DNA from: Struthio camelus
Lineage: Eukaryota > Chordata > Aves > Struthioniformes > Struthionidae
Assembly (NCBI RefSeq): GCF_040807025.1
Contig: NC_090954.1
Span: 13,471,501 to 13,535,500 of the forward strand
DNA length: 64,000 bases
Direction of reading: 5' to 3'
Shown here: positions 37,201-51,600 of the stretch, piece by piece
Position numbering within the stretch: position 1 is the first letter of the stretch
How the letters are laid out: each line of letters begins with the position of its first letter
Made by a program: the position numbers and the translations under genes
The notes under the pieces: model-generated
Database searches by the model: none
Seen by the model: only the letters and a program-made list of their open reading frames with translations
Told to the model about the DNA's origin: nothing

Positions 37201-40200
37201 CCTCTGTCCCCCTCTCCTGGGGGCAGGGGTCGTCTCTCTGTGGGCCTCTTCACGGCCAAAACCCATTGCTATTATTACTGCAGTGGAATATTATTTGAGT
37301 AAGTTGCAAAACAGCTCACGTCCATGCATGCTACATGCTGCCCCTTCCTCAGCACAGCCTGCTCGCTGCCGGCGCAGACAGGCTCGCTCAGCTCTGCGCC
37401 TCCTCAGACCGCTGTCTCATGGGCGCTTTAGCAGGCCAACCTCAACCCTTCCCAAATCTGGCCCCCAGGGAGGGGATCTCTGGGCAAACATCTCGTACGC
37501 ACACCCTGCACCTCCCCTTCTCCCGCCGCTGCACGCGCGGTCAGCCTCTGGCAGGGCCGTAAGTGATGTGCACCAGGCACGAAGCAGCTTCGCGGTTGGT
37601 TTCTCACTCGCCCCTTTGCCCGTAAGATAACAGCCAGGCTGACATGCCACGCTTCTCACTCCCAAAACACTCCACCAGTGCTAAAAATAGCTTGTGAGGC
37701 TTCTCACTTTAATTTCCTCCTGATTTCAAAAAAACCCCACTTGTCTCTCCTCCTCCCCAGGGAGGAAGGCTGCCACATAGTTAAAGCGCTAAGGTGACGC
37801 TTTCCCGGGCAGCGCGCCAGCACGGCGGCAAGGTGCCTGCGGGACCCTTGGCGCAGCCAGGTGTGCAGCCGGGACCCGCGGGAGACCGCCGTCCCGCCCC
37901 AGCGCCCGTCTGCTCCAGCCCCAGAAACCAGCTGCGGAGGCTCAAAACATGCAGGAATCCTGCTCTACCGGTTCGCTGCAAGGGCAAAACCCAGCTTCAC
38001 TTCTCCGCTGGCGGCAGGAACGGGAGCTGCAACAGGGGGAGGACAAGGAGGATTTCAGGGCGATGCTGTGGGGTGGGGATGCTCCGCTCAGGGTTCTCCC
38101 CACGCGAGCGGGCCCTGGAGAGCGAGAGAGCCCGTCGCCTTCACCTCCCCGGCAGGCTGCAGGCAGGGGGCACCCACCACCACCCAGGCAGGAGGGTGAG
38201 AGACAGCATCAGTGCAGAGGCATCACCTTCGCATCAATAAAGCCAGACGCTGGACCCTTCCTACGCACTGGTCATCGGGTGCAAGCCAGGGCGACCAGGT
38301 CACGTTCAACCAGTCTGCACCACTTCCAGACAAACCTCCTGACCCACAAGCAGCAGTCGGAGAGCTGACAGCTACACCTGCCAGAAGGAAGGCGCACCAC
38401 AGCCCTGGGGGGCGGCGAGCACTTTGCCACTGATACACGGGGAGAGGACACACCATAAAATGTAAAAGGAGAACTTATTTCTGCTGTTACTTGCAGCCAC
38501 CTGAAGTAACTAAGCAAAAGATCACAGGGATCCAAAGCTGAGAACAGTCCTGTTTATGCATTTGAGGGCGCAGGACAGTTCCCATTGCAAGCATGGGCTT
38601 AGACCCAAGAGCACAGAACAGAAAAAGTTGTAAGACCCACAATTTTGCTGTTATTTCTAAAACAAAGGGAAACATGATGGTAAAATAGAAAAAAAAAAAA
38701 AAACCATCAGAGCTGGCAAGGTGACAGCAGGAGTCAAACTTCCTTTAACCTGATTTTTAGAAGCTGCTCAGGTGCCTTTTAAAACCACAGCGGTTATTTA
38801 AGAGACACCTACTGAAAACTGCAGCCCAAGTGCCATATCCAGACATCAAGCCCCCAGAAACACCATACCTCACAGACAGCTGGGATATTTGCAAGGTACC
38901 GTAACATAGACCAGTGGCATCAACCAGAGCTGCATTTCAAAGACCACAGGAGAAAGAGCCCTTGGAAAAGCCATTTTCCCTTTATCTCTAAGCCAACCTC
39001 TCGTCCACCCTCTCTTGGAAAAATCCCCCCATGCTCAGAGAAGACCCTGCTTCGCCCTGCAGCCTGCCGGCCCGGCCACACTGCCGTCCGTGCTCACGCC
39101 TGTGGCTGACCCTGCAGGTCTGACAAACCCGCCTCCGCTCACCGTGCAGATCTGAGCGCAGGAAATCTCTCGCCTTTCCAGTCTCAAAGACAGTGCAAGT
39201 AAGGCTTTTGAAATGCAGCTGATTTTTTTTTTTCCCTGGGGCGACTACAGAGCAAAGCACTAAAAAGATGGCTTATGAAAAAGAAAGGGTGCAGGTGCAG
39301 GAGGAGCAGGACAAAAAAAGAGCTCCCCCGAGGAAGCGCGCTGCACGCTGCCCGCGCTTGGTTTCCAGCCGGCCGGCAGTCCATCACTAGGCTTAGTGTG
39401 AGCACTCTTAATCCGAGAGCCCTGACAAACACAATTAGCATCGGAGCAGCCTCCCCAGCAAGCCCTGCCCCACGGGGCTGCGCCACCCTGCCTGCCCGTG
39501 GGAAACGCCAGCCACGCAAACCTCGCTCCCCTCCGGCCGCCCCTCACCACGGAGCCCATCTCCTTCCTGGGCAAGGAGCTGCGTGCAAGGGGGGGAGCAG
39601 GACAGGGTGATTTGCTGCACAGAGGTGAAAGGGGTAAACGTGACCACCGCACTCACCTCCAGGTACCAGCAGCTCCCTCCCTGCCCGGCTCCACGCACAG
39701 CGTCCCTGCGGGACATGCCAGTCGGGGGGCAGCTGCAGCTCTGCGGGCAAGACCTTGAGGAGCAAAGGAAGCAGCGGGAAAGGCTACGGGAGAGCCTGGA
39801 GAGCGTCAGCCCGGGCTGCGCTAGCAGCACCCCGCTGGAGCCAGCCGAGCCCTCGCTCCCTGGGCAGATGGAGCCCGCAAGGAGCACAACCCGGCGGCTG
39901 CGGGGCCGGCGAAGCCGCAGCCTGGGGAGCAAAGCAAAGACACCTCGCCCTGCCCTGTACCTCTGCAGGGACAGATTGGCTTCATGTCCCTACCAGCTCT
40001 TATACGCCCAGTATAAGACAGTATCCCCCGTGCAGAAACCTTGAGAGGACCTTGGTGCATATTGGTTCAAAACAGAAGGCCTGGAGCCAGCCCCGACTCC
40101 GCTTAGACCCAAACCCACCAGAAACCACTTCCGGTCGGCCCACGCGGGCGGGCAGGCGCCAAGAGCCCGAGCACACCGCCAGTCTCACAGGGCTGCAGGT

Positions 40201-43200
40201 GTTTATCCGGCAGTGCTGACGGCAGCATCTCTGTGGCACCGGCAGGGCAGCCGGCTAAACCCCCGAGGGGGAACCACACGCTCAATCTGTGCCGCAAAGG
40301 GGAAGCTGGGGCACAGACATCCTGCCCGGCCTCACCAGCCCTGCCCTAGCAGGAACAAACCTGCAGAGGAGATAGCTCGGATTGCAAGAAGGCCATTAAT
40401 GCAAACACAGAGAGAGGCAGCTTTAATCTGCAAACGCCTCAAGTACCCAGCTTCAGCCAGTCTCGCTGCCAGCCCCATCCCGCCTCACTAGCCCTTTTCT
40501 ATCAGCAATTAAAATCCAACATATTTGCAGGAGGAAGGAGAAAATAGTTAAAGACCTTTTCAAAATCCACTGTCCTTGTGGTTTTGGAGCCTGGTCTCCA
40601 GCTACTCAGTAATTAGCCAGCAGAGCCCTGCGAAGGGCACTGGCCTGGGGAGGCACAAGGAGGGAACGGGCGAGCGAGGAGACAGCCCAGCAGCGGTGCA
40701 GCCCAGAGGCCGGGGCGGGCAGGCCGCGTTCCCTGGAGTTACCGCGCTGCCGCTCACCCCGGCGAGGCAGAGGCAGGCCCGGCTCAGCCGGAGGAACCTG
40801 CACCAGGGTGACACGGCAGGAGCAGCATCTGAGCAGAGCCTGGGACGCCAGGGAAGGATCCGTGCAGCAGGCGGAAAGGCTGCTGCATGGCCCCCACAGC
40901 CAGGCAAAGCAGGCGAATTTTAACACATTTGCTCAGCACGTGCCTGACTTTCAAACAGCGCATCCGAGTGCATGGCGAGCCTCCCGCGATGACCGCCCAG
41001 CAGCACCGTTGCCTCCCCAGCGGCGCGCGATCACAGCCGTCCTCAGCGCCCGGCAGCGAGCCTCTCCCCGCTCTAAACGCTCCCCAGGGGGTTGCGGGGC
41101 CGGGCCAGGAGAAACACTGCCTCCTTGCTCACCATCCACCTCCCTCCCTGGGCTCTTGGCGAGCCAGACCCTCCAAGCTGCCTGCCTCCCCGTCCCAACA
41201 CATGCTCCCGCTTCCATCCCTTTCTGCTCCAGCCGGTACCTGCAGTGCCAGCAGCTCTCGGGAAGGGAGGTGGAACAGCCCTGCCTGCATTAATTGGCCT
41301 CTTGGGACTTGTTTATCCTTCTCTCCTAGAACAAAAAGAGGAGAACTACTGTTAGAAACTGAATACGGGAGGGTAACTGGCCACCCCAGCAGGGAAGGAG
41401 AGCTGCTGGTCCCTCCCAGCTGGAAGAACCAGGGAGGCACTGGAGGGGATGGAGAAGGGATGAAGTATCTCCCGTCACCAGCCTGCAGTGCTTTCCTTTT
41501 AACCTCCAAAGGGATTTTTTTAGAGCATAATGAGAGGATTAAATATAAACAAGGAAGTGCAAATGGATCCAGAGGAGAGAGAAGCGCTGATCAAACCCAG
41601 CAGACAAGCCTGGCACCGTTTGCTTTATTGGGGGCTGCAACAGGTCTAGCCACAGGTGACAGCCGTGAAGATTAGGTGCTTTACAAATGCCTCCTGCCAA
41701 AGAAATCAACTGTCCGGACACCACAGCCCAGAGATGGGATGAGAGTTCAGAAACAGGGGTGCCGCACGGCCAAGAGGAGTCAGATGTTGAAATCGCTGCC
41801 GGGTCTTCCTTGTACGGCTTTGGAAAGGGCTGAGGGAAGGAGCCAGCATCTACCTTCCCACTGGACAGACCCCGAGACCTGCTCCCCACAGCACAAGCAG
41901 GGCCCTGCACCCCCAAACCAACGATGCCGGTAACACACAGACGCTGACAGTCAACCCAGAGAGACACATCTGCCTGGCAGCCCTGCCCCACACACCGGGG
42001 GCCAGCCAGGCCAGGTCCTCTCATGTCACTGCACACACCAGCATCCTTCAGAAGAGACACCTCTGGCACCGCCACCCCTCACACCCCAGGTCATCTCCCA
42101 TCTTCATGGCGACAGTCCCATTCTGCTGGCTCCAAACACAGGAAGAGGAAAGTAACAGCATCCCACTCCTACCTCTCCCCCAAAGCAAGGTCCTGCCACT
42201 AGGCATCCTGGGCAGAAGCCCCTCGTGCCCCCCCAGAACTGCAGGCCCAGCTGCCTTTAACCACCAGCAAAATGCCGTGAGGCTATGGGGATAAGGGAGG
42301 AGTCCTGTCCCGCTTTCCCTGCTGTCCCGCATACGTCCCACTCCCCTCGCCCCACCAGCTGTGAGGTCCAGGAGGGAGCAGGAAAGTCTGTCTCGACTGG
42401 CAGAGGGCACAGGGGAAAGAAGCAATGACAAAAGCTGAAATACATCAAATAGCAGCAGCGTTAACAGGGAGAAGAGGGAGCTGCAAGCTGAGATGATTCA
42501 GCTTCTTTGGTCATTTGGACCAAGCACAGAAACGTGATGCTGTGGCCTTTACATATCCTTCCAGGACACTCGGAGACCAGCAGACAGGATCTGAGATAGT
42601 CACGGGGTGATGAAGTTCAGCAACACTTAAACAGTGCACATCTGCAGAGCCCAGTCTCTCCATGATGGAGGGGTTTGAGACGGGGACGTGACCCAGGCTC
42701 CCCAGAGGAGGAGCAATGCCCCGCCACTCACTCCGCAACGCCGTGTCCGCTGGGAGGGTCCAGACGCGCCACCACTGCTAGATAATCACCCCACTATCGC
42801 CACGCCAACCCAACTTCCCCACGCAAGCAAGCTCTCAGGGTTAAGCCTGGATGGACTAGGATTTAGAGGCACGATGTTAAATTGCATTGCTTAGCTCAGC
42901 GATTCGTGAACACTTCTGCTTGCTCAAACACTTCTCTTTGCATATCCAGGCTCACAGCCTCCCTCATGGCAACGGCTGCAGAAGGGGAAGCTGCACGCTT
43001 CCTAGAGCTCAGCTCAAAACCCCTAGGTGTTAACTCGGACAGGTTAGCACACGTGAATGCACCCATTTCACATTTGACGACAAAAGGCTAATGAAAGATC
43101 TTATCCAGACCCTGAATGAACGGCCTGATTAGCCGGCATTTGCCAATGCATCTGAATTTTCAGACAAGACAGAGCAGCAGCTAACCTTGCCCAACCTGCA

Positions 43201-46200
43201 ACTTTCGTCCCCAGTGGGACCACAGCGCTGGGCCAGTAGTGCCCATCCCTCCTACATCTCGCACGTACTCTTACCAGCATCCCAGCACTGGTCCACACCA
43301 GCAGTCCCTAAGCAGTTCTCTGCAACCCTTGGGAATCATGGGCTACCTGTAAAGGATGCACAAAAGCTAACCGAGTTATTATTAATAGGTTTAAACTCCC
43401 TCTACAGGGAAACCCTTTCACTTTGTTGGAACTGTTTAGAAGACTGTAGTTCTAAAACAGCTGAAAACCACTAAACTAAGCACACCCTCAGAAAGATTAA
43501 TGCCACCACATTATTCAAGAGACAACCACAAGCTTAAGACAGGGCAGCTTGATTTGAAAATGAAAAAGTAACTAGTGAGCACAGCTTTTCTTTAAATATC
43601 TACCTCTGAATTACTGCCTTTATTAAGAACTTACTCTTTAAGGTAGCAATCCAAAATGCAACTAGAAACACCTTCAAAGAGTTAAGAACACTGGTGCCCA
43701 CGAGGAAGAGCCATTACAAGATGCAAGCACAGTACAGATGTAAAGACAACCGCCCCATCCCCATCGCCTCCCTCCTCAGAGAGGGCTGGATCAGCTCCAC
43801 GTTACTACTGTGAGAAGGCAAAGAAGAATCAAATAGAGAAGAATTCATTTCCTTTAGTGTATGTTTGCGAGGTGATTTCAAGACAGCAGGCTACGCAGCT
43901 GCTGAACACTGGTATTAAACCATGCTCTTCAGGCTGAATAAGCATGCGAGGCATCAGGCAGTAAATCCTTCCCTTAATACTTCAGTGCAGCATCTCACCT
44001 CTGAAGAATTCGTCAAACAGTGACCAAAGCCCTGGGCAGAAGGGACCGAAGCATCAGCAGCCCAGGAAGATGACCTCGGCATAAAAGCTTCAACCATTGC
44101 AACCACAGGGCATTTTCATGGCAATCCATATCTACTGATAGCCTACAGAGCCAAAAGCCTTCAGGATGGGCCCAAAGAGAAACAGATGGATGGACAGTCA
44201 TCACGGACGTCCGGCTTGCTTAGTTGCTTCTTGCAAGGCTGCAAAATCAGGATTTCCAAGCACAGGAAGCCAAGGAAAGTAGCCGTTGGGTATGAAACTA
44301 GTTGTGATGAGTGGGCTGAAGCTCCTGAGAAAGCTGTCCCTTCCCTGCGAGCTCCGCTCAGTCCCAGCAACGGCCCTGGTGCAGCTCAACGTGGTGCCTC
44401 TCCTCCTCCTTCGCAAACGGGAAGAGAAAAGCAGCAGTGAAACGCTGTGCTGTGGTTTAGGCCACAGAGCATAAGAGCGAAGCCACAGCTCGAGCTGCTC
44501 CGTTCACAGGCAGACTGCAGCTGGGAGCACCGAGACCTTAAACACAAAGGCACTTTGACCACAGCATGGTGCCGTATCTGCATGTGCCAAATAATCCCCT
44601 CCTAACCTACCCAGCGACACTCTGATCTGCACGAGCAGCAACATCCCCAGAGAGGGGACGGCAAGGACGAGACATGCCCCCCACCAACCCTACCCAAGCC
44701 CTCGTACCTCTTCCCAGCCCTGATGCCTGCAAGCCGACTGCAAAAGCCCAGCTGGAGAGCAGCACGCTAGCAAGGCGAAGGAGCCGAGCCAACGCTTCTC
44801 ACCCTTCCAGGGCCCTTCCTTGGCCTGCTGCAGCCTGAAGGGGACGAGACGACTGCAAACCCCGGAGGGTCCACAAGCAGAGTCCAGTTATCTGTGCAGG
44901 GATGCTCACGATGGGAAAGCCGCCCTGAGAAAGCTCTCCAGCAGACGGTGCTTCCAGCCCTGTGATGTTTTAATGCAGAAAAAAGCTAGCCTTGGCCAAC
45001 TTGGCCCCTAGCCCACCCCCAATCATACAGCCACGCACTCTCACCAAGGCAACCTGTATGCCCACTCACTATCCGAGCAGTTTTATAATGCCAGATAAGG
45101 AACGTCTTAGCCACAGATTAGGGCCATAGGGCTTCTTAAGTGCTTAGCAAACAGTAGTTACAACATGCAAGGGATAAAAACAAACTGCTTACTGGCAGGG
45201 ACACAGGCTGAGGGTAGCTTTCCTGAAGGATGCTGGCATGGTTTTTCCCATCACCCATGGCCAAAGGTGCAAAAGAAAAAATAAAAAAGGACAAATGCAT
45301 TCACCTTGGGCAAGGGGAAGGATGACCTTAGGGAAGAAAGGACTCCAAAAACTCAAGGCATCGGAGGAACTAGGAGAGCTCCACGTGAGGCCTCACGCCC
45401 CACTCGACCCCTGTCCCGTGGCAGAGCCAGAACCACGGCTGTTCCAGGGCGTGCTGCTGGACGTGGCCGCCGGCTGGTCATCCTCCTCACTGCCGAGGCT
45501 CTACAAGGCTTGCTCCCGGCCGCCGAGACCAGGGCAGGACAAGCCCTGGCTCAGTTCCCAGGGACAGGCAGGCAGAGCCTGACTGAAGGGGACTGAGGCT
45601 TTTAAGACCAGCTCTAGCAGATCCAGTGTTTTAGCCTGATTCCCCAAGTCCTGTCTGCGCTAGCATACATTTCTGAGACCCCTCCCTAGCCCTGGAGATG
45701 GTCCCAGACCCAGCCAGCCCTGTCCACACTGGCCATTGAGGCTGTACAGATGGGTCTACCTGGACACTTAAAATCCCAACCAAAGCCACTTTTCCATTTG
45801 GTGCCAGGTCCAAGCAGCAGAAAGCATCACCTCTGTTACAGAGCTGGCTTTGCTCAGGGCAGCAGGGTTGGCACAAGAAAAAAACCCCGAAGACTGAGGT
45901 CACCCCGTGTCTGAGCCTTGCTGTACAGTGGCATCGGCCATTTCCTGGTTGCCATCCTCAACACGTTTTACCAGCTCCCTGATAATCTGGAAATGTGCAT
46001 CCTGCACGCTCCCTGCACCACCTTCCTCTCTCATCTCCTGACATCCACATGAAAGGAACAGCAGGGGGGAAAGCAAAGCAGCCGCAGATAGAAAAGTGAA
46101 GCCTTCTGCATAAACTAGGCCAACGATTACTAGCGCATCATTAGCTTTCTCATCCTATCACCCTCTGCCAGCGCAGCAAAGACTCTCTGGGGCATGTCCT

Positions 46201-46791
46201 GCCTTTTGCCTCCCGCTCGGCCATGGGACCTGTGGGGACGCCAGGGCAGTGCTTTGCTCCCAGCCCCCTGCCGAGCTGACGATCCCAGGATGCGGGCCGA
46301 GTAGTGACTTCCCTGGTGCGGCCAAGCAAAGATGTGGCAGACCAGTGATGCAAGACGCTCTGTGCAAAGCACCCAAGCCTCGGTGTTGCTCTCAGCTCCC
46401 AGCCCACCCCCCAGGTGCAGCAGCACAGCCAAGGAAGAAGATAAACTTCGGGCCTGCGGGTTCAGGTGAACGACTGCAATGAATCTTTGTGGCCAAGCTC
46501 CCTGCTTTTCAACAGAGAAAACAACAGAGGCCTGCCACATGCAGCCCTCCACAACTGCTACTGTGATTCCCTGTACCAAGCATCCACCAGTTGGCAAAAA
46601 TACCTGGGTGTTACAGGATTGTGATTGCTCCTATTCCCAAGCCTGCTAGAGAGCAAAGATCCCCCCATCCCATCACTTGGCCAATGCCAACATGAGGCTT
46701 ATAGCTTAGGATTCAGTTGAATTCATGCTGACAACCCCATAACTATTTGCCAGCCACCACTCATTCCCCCCCGCCCCATCAACACTTTTAC

Positions 46792-46814
46792 AAAAAAAAA
46801 AAAAAAAAAAAAAA
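46792..46814. repeat. Poly(A) run of about 23 bases
   Basis: Uninterrupted A run after CTTTTAC. No target-site duplication or retrocopy body was recognised beside it. Confidence 0.9.
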
Positions 46815-48467
46815 CTGACATTTTAACCACATCTCCCAAAAACGAGCCTGAATCGGCATCTATACATCCTTCTAAACCCCTCAACTTTCCCTGTGTCACA
46901 GCACTAGAGGAGGGGGTGGCCCCAGCACCATCTTTACCCAAGGGGAAAATGAAGCAGAAGAAAAAGACATACATGCCCAAGGATGGCAAAAAGGGAACAG
47001 AATCCAAACCCACGAGCCTAAGACCATGTTGCAATTCACAATATACCACTGCTACCTTGTTCACCCTGGAAAGGCTAGATTGCTTTGTAGGTTACTCTTC
47101 CTCATGTGGATTTTTTGCCCTTGAAGCCTCAGGAATACCCTCATTCATGAGGAACATTTATTAGGAAGTAGACCTTGGGGAATTCTCCCAAACCTTAATT
47201 GAAAGAGCTGCTTAACTCCGAGAGTTTCTTTTGTCTCTTAATTGAAACAGGTTCTTACTGACAAAACTCTTCATGAATTTTAAGTGGGTTCGGGGGGGTG
47301 AAAAAAAAATGCCCTCAATGAATTGGATTTCACTGCTTTGAAATGTGCCATGTCATTTTTTGTGGTTCTCCAGGCGTTCAAGAGCCTTTCTGGATAAGCA
47401 GGGTCCGAATTTCAAGTATTTGAAAAAGAAAAAGGATTGGAGGAAAAAAAATAACAAAAAACTCCGTCTGTTTTACATGTACATATTTCCCTGGGAGCAA
47501 GCAAGGAGTCAAAGTCTGCACTGTCACCCGCCAACTGCACGAGGACTTCTGCCCTGCCAAAATCCACAGGCTGGAACTGTCCAGACACCGCTTTTTGCTA
47601 CCTCCAACATTTGTTTGACCACATTTGTCCTGGAGAGGCACCTGCCCTGCTGCAAACCACGGACAAAACGGGAAGCAGGGCTTGGCTCACCCTGTGCACA
47701 CTTCTCTGAGATGCTTCATTACAGAGAGCTGCCTGGGGCAGCAGTAATTTTATACCCCCTTGACCAAGACAGACCTCTCTCTGCTCCTGTACTGCCCAGG
47801 CAGGCTGGAGCAGCACAAGCTCCACGGTACGTACCAGCTGCTTCGTTTTCCTGATAGCTTCCCATTACTGGGAATTTGAAGTCCGTAGGAGACCAGCTTC
47901 AGCCAGTCTACAGAACAACCACCAACTGTTCTGGGGACCACAGGCTGTCCTGCCAAACGCCAACCTGGTCCCGAAATGTCACTTTTGTAAACAAGCATCC
48001 ACAGAAAGGGAGTGCAAGCCAACTCAGCGTCCCAGGAACCACCCTGGGACAGCAACAATCTCCCCAAAGTTTGTGTTTGGAAACCACTGCAGTGATGCAA
48101 TATTGCACTAGCTGTCCCTTCCTCTCATGAGATACTGAGAACGCTCTTTCAGGACTGCATCCATCCTGTCTGACGTTCAGGGGCTTTGCTGAGCTGCAGC
48201 CGACCTCTGCTTCCCCTGCAGACAGCAGAGACGGACCCGCCAGTGCACACAGTTTGACACACCCACAGGGCTGGGTGCCGACAGCCTGGACTGACTGTCC
48301 AGAGACAACACCCCTAATTCAGGTAAGCCCCAGCAGCGAATTCAGGCACGTTCTAGCAACCGTCTCCTGAGTGAGCAAGTGCTTAAGGGCCAGCCAGCGC
48401 ATTCATGTACCAGCAGGATGCTTCCAGGGCCAGCACACTCCAAGGTCATGGCCAGGCCAGGCAGAGG

Positions 48468-48610
48468 TCAGATCTTTTATTAGACCCACTGACACCAGCT
48501 GGAAAAACTGGCTCATTTTGGGCACATGGACATTCCTCACGTCCAAAAGCCACATTTGTTTTTTCCTAAAGGTATTAGTTAGGCTAATAAAAGATACTAC
48601 CTCTCCACAC
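48468..48610. repeat. Palindromic interspersed repeat
   Basis: ATCTTTTATTAG at 48472-48483 is perfectly repeated in inverted orientation at 48584-48595, about 100 bp apart. The flanking words (TTAGACCCACTGACACCAGC; CTAATAAAAGATACTACCTC) resemble an old amniote interspersed repeat family that I cannot name securely. Confidence 0.55.
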
Positions 48611-51600
48611 AAACTTTTCCATCCTTAAAAAATACCAGAGGCTGTAATGCTCACCAACCCAGGATAAACACAAACGGAGAGCAGGGACTGGTGTGGAATA
48701 CAGAAGACACTTGTAGCATCCTGTTTGCTTTTATCCACTTGAAAACGTTACTGATAAAGCGTATGTTTGGCCCCCACAAGTACAGCATCAGGGCTCCTGG
48801 TATCAAGCTGCCTCTTGCCTCCCTGATTTCCAGAACAGTTTTTGAGGTTGCGTGAACTAAACAGCATTTCCATGTGAAGCATGCTGCATCACTTTATCTG
48901 ATCCCAACTTACAGCATGAGTTCCATCTCCACCTCTTCAGGGACTCAAAGCAAAGCAAATGTAATAGGAATAACCCTCTGATGCCTCCTCTACACCTCCA
49001 CCCTGGTGCTGGACTTACCCTGTTCACTCAGACACCAGCTCCTGCTTTCAGCCTGCAAGAGTTAACACATCAGCAGTAACACGTGCTGCTTCATAACCCA
49101 CCAGACAGTTGGGCCAGGAAACCAACCATTAAATGCTGCTCCTGGCCTCTCTACATGGGGACAATTCCCCCATGGCAGGAAAACAGCTGGGCACCAACAT
49201 CCCTGCAGAGCCAGCAGGCAAAGCGTCCCCATCCTGTACCGGGTACCGTGCATGGTCTCCCTCCCACCTGTCTGCACAGTGCATCACAGCACAGCTGCCT
49301 TGGGTGGCTGCCAGGCCACGATTCTTTTTTCAGATGTAAATCCCCAAGACCAGAGTTGCACCAGAATAGCCAAGGAACGAATCACGGCTGCCAGAGAAGA
49401 TTTAAAATGGACTAAGCCATGCATTTAGATTTTAGGCATCGACAGCATTTTGCAGTTGTATTTCAGCCGAAGCTGCTGTAGTTGCTCTCCCTGAGCAGGA
49501 CTGTGTTGTTAGCCGCTCCCCCCCTTCCCCCCGTTCCTCTGCCACAGACTAAAGTCACTGACACAAAAATGGTCCAAAATGGTTCACTATCCCCAGCCAT
49601 TCCCCATCCTTTGGGGCCACATCTGACTCAAAAACACCATCCTGCCTGAAGTACCACCTTGCTGCTCTCACGGGGCACGGTGGGTCATCCAAGGCTGTAC
49701 CCCTCACACGACTAGCACCAGGAAGATAACAAGGCCCTTTCTTCTAAGCCAACAACACCCCTTCCTGCTTGGACCCTACACAGGCTGTGTCCTGGCACTC
49801 GAGGACAGGATGGATCCTCCATCAAAGCCAATAGGAACATGAATGGCCAGCAGCCTCCAGCCCGTTCACCATCCCACCTTCCTTTTGGAAAGGCCACACC
49901 AGGTGCGCAAGGCCCAAAAGAGACGTTGTCCCTGGCCACGCAACAGATGCACTTGGTCACAGTTTCTCTCTGCTCAGTCAGCCTAACCTAGTAGGCACAT
50001 CTCTACAGCCTCACTGACAAAGGCTCCAAGCTCTCAGGTTGCAGGGCCTTATAAGTCTGTGAAAAAGCAGGTGGTGGTCGCGAAGGCAGAGCGATATTTG
50101 GCGAGAACTTGGGTTTTCTCAAGGCTGATGCACCGGGAGGCAGAGTTAAGCGAGCAGCAGGCGCATAGAGCAGGCATGCTACTTTGCAGGATGGAGGGGG
50201 GTACTACGTGGGGATTACAATCCTTTTTGACCATACGGAGAGCCATCAGGCGAGAAGCAAACCTCTCCACATCGCTGACAGAATTAAGAAGGATGACAGT
50301 CTGTCAGATACCCCTGCCCAACGTGCCCGAAGAGGAGGGCAGGCTGCTTTGGGTGAGAATGCTTACTGCATGAACAACCAACAATATGCCCCAGCAAAAG
50401 GTGACTAAAACACTTCCTCTGCCCACTTTATGTCAGCGATCAGATTTCCAAGACGTTTTGGGTTTCCTGGCAGAAGACGACGGACAACACGGCAGTACCT
50501 TGGAGAGAATCTCCCGCCAAGAAAACCTACGTCTCCAAGACTTTGGACTAGACCAGGCCAGAATCAGGCCTGAACTCTAGCCATGCCTCACTCCAAGTAC
50601 CAGGGCAGCTCCTCCTTGGTTACCCCACATTTAAGAATATTTTGACCTTCCTAAATTCTCCCAGGAGAGCTCACACCACCTGAAGGTAGCATTGAGTGTC
50701 TCAGCCCCTTCCTTGGGCAGCAGACTGCAGTCATGGCGCCTGGGTAAGGCTCGAATGAGCTACCCCCACTCCAATGTATTCCTGCTTTTTGGGAGCGCAC
50801 GGCAACTGAGGAACAAACAACCCCAGCCCTCTTGCACGCGCTGCACAGCCTGCGGATGCATGCAGGATTTACGGCTCAGTATTGATTCATCTGCTGCAAG
50901 CTCTGCCATTATAGCTGATGGCTTTTGCAGGAAAATAATATGAATCATAAGCTACAGGCTGCCCTCTCCCTACATCCACGCTGCATGACTCACCGAGGCT
51001 TTTCAGGGGTCTTGGAACGACAGGCTGCCCTGCTCCTCCACCTCTCGGGACAGGCACAGAGAGAGAGCTTGCAGGACGCTCGTCACACACGGTTCCATCC
51101 CAGTGGCACCATCTCCCTTAGGCACTCAGGGTCCGCATCATAACAGCCTCTGGGCCCGGAGGTTTGTGAAATGGTCCCCAAGAAAGAAGCATCAACACAT
51201 TCCCTCCACCCAGATTTCATAGAAAAGACACCTTGGGTCCTCCTTTCCCCCATCTCAGGCTCAAAACCGCTGGCGCACGTGTGACTGCACACCGCAAGAA
51301 TGCAAAAAGCAACATCATCACCTCAGCCAAAAACATCCCATTACCCAAGAACCCAAGAGCAGTTTTGAGGTCCAAAAGTCCCTTCAGGAGCAGGGCTAGA
51401 AACATATGCTAGATAGATTGGAAATTTTAGCCCTCTGTGACCATAAAACAACTGCAAGATATAGGACCTTAATATCTTGTTTCTCTCTCTCCATCTGAGT
51501 CCTAACATAATTCTAGCAGGCTCCAACTCAACAGAAAAAAAAAAAACCTCAATACATTACATCTGGAAGGTGAAATTCCACAACCAAAATCCTTTTCAAC

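Noticed and set aside
46792-46814. Poly(A) tract as the tail of a processed pseudogene
   Set aside because: No recognisable gene body upstream and no flanking duplication could be seen.
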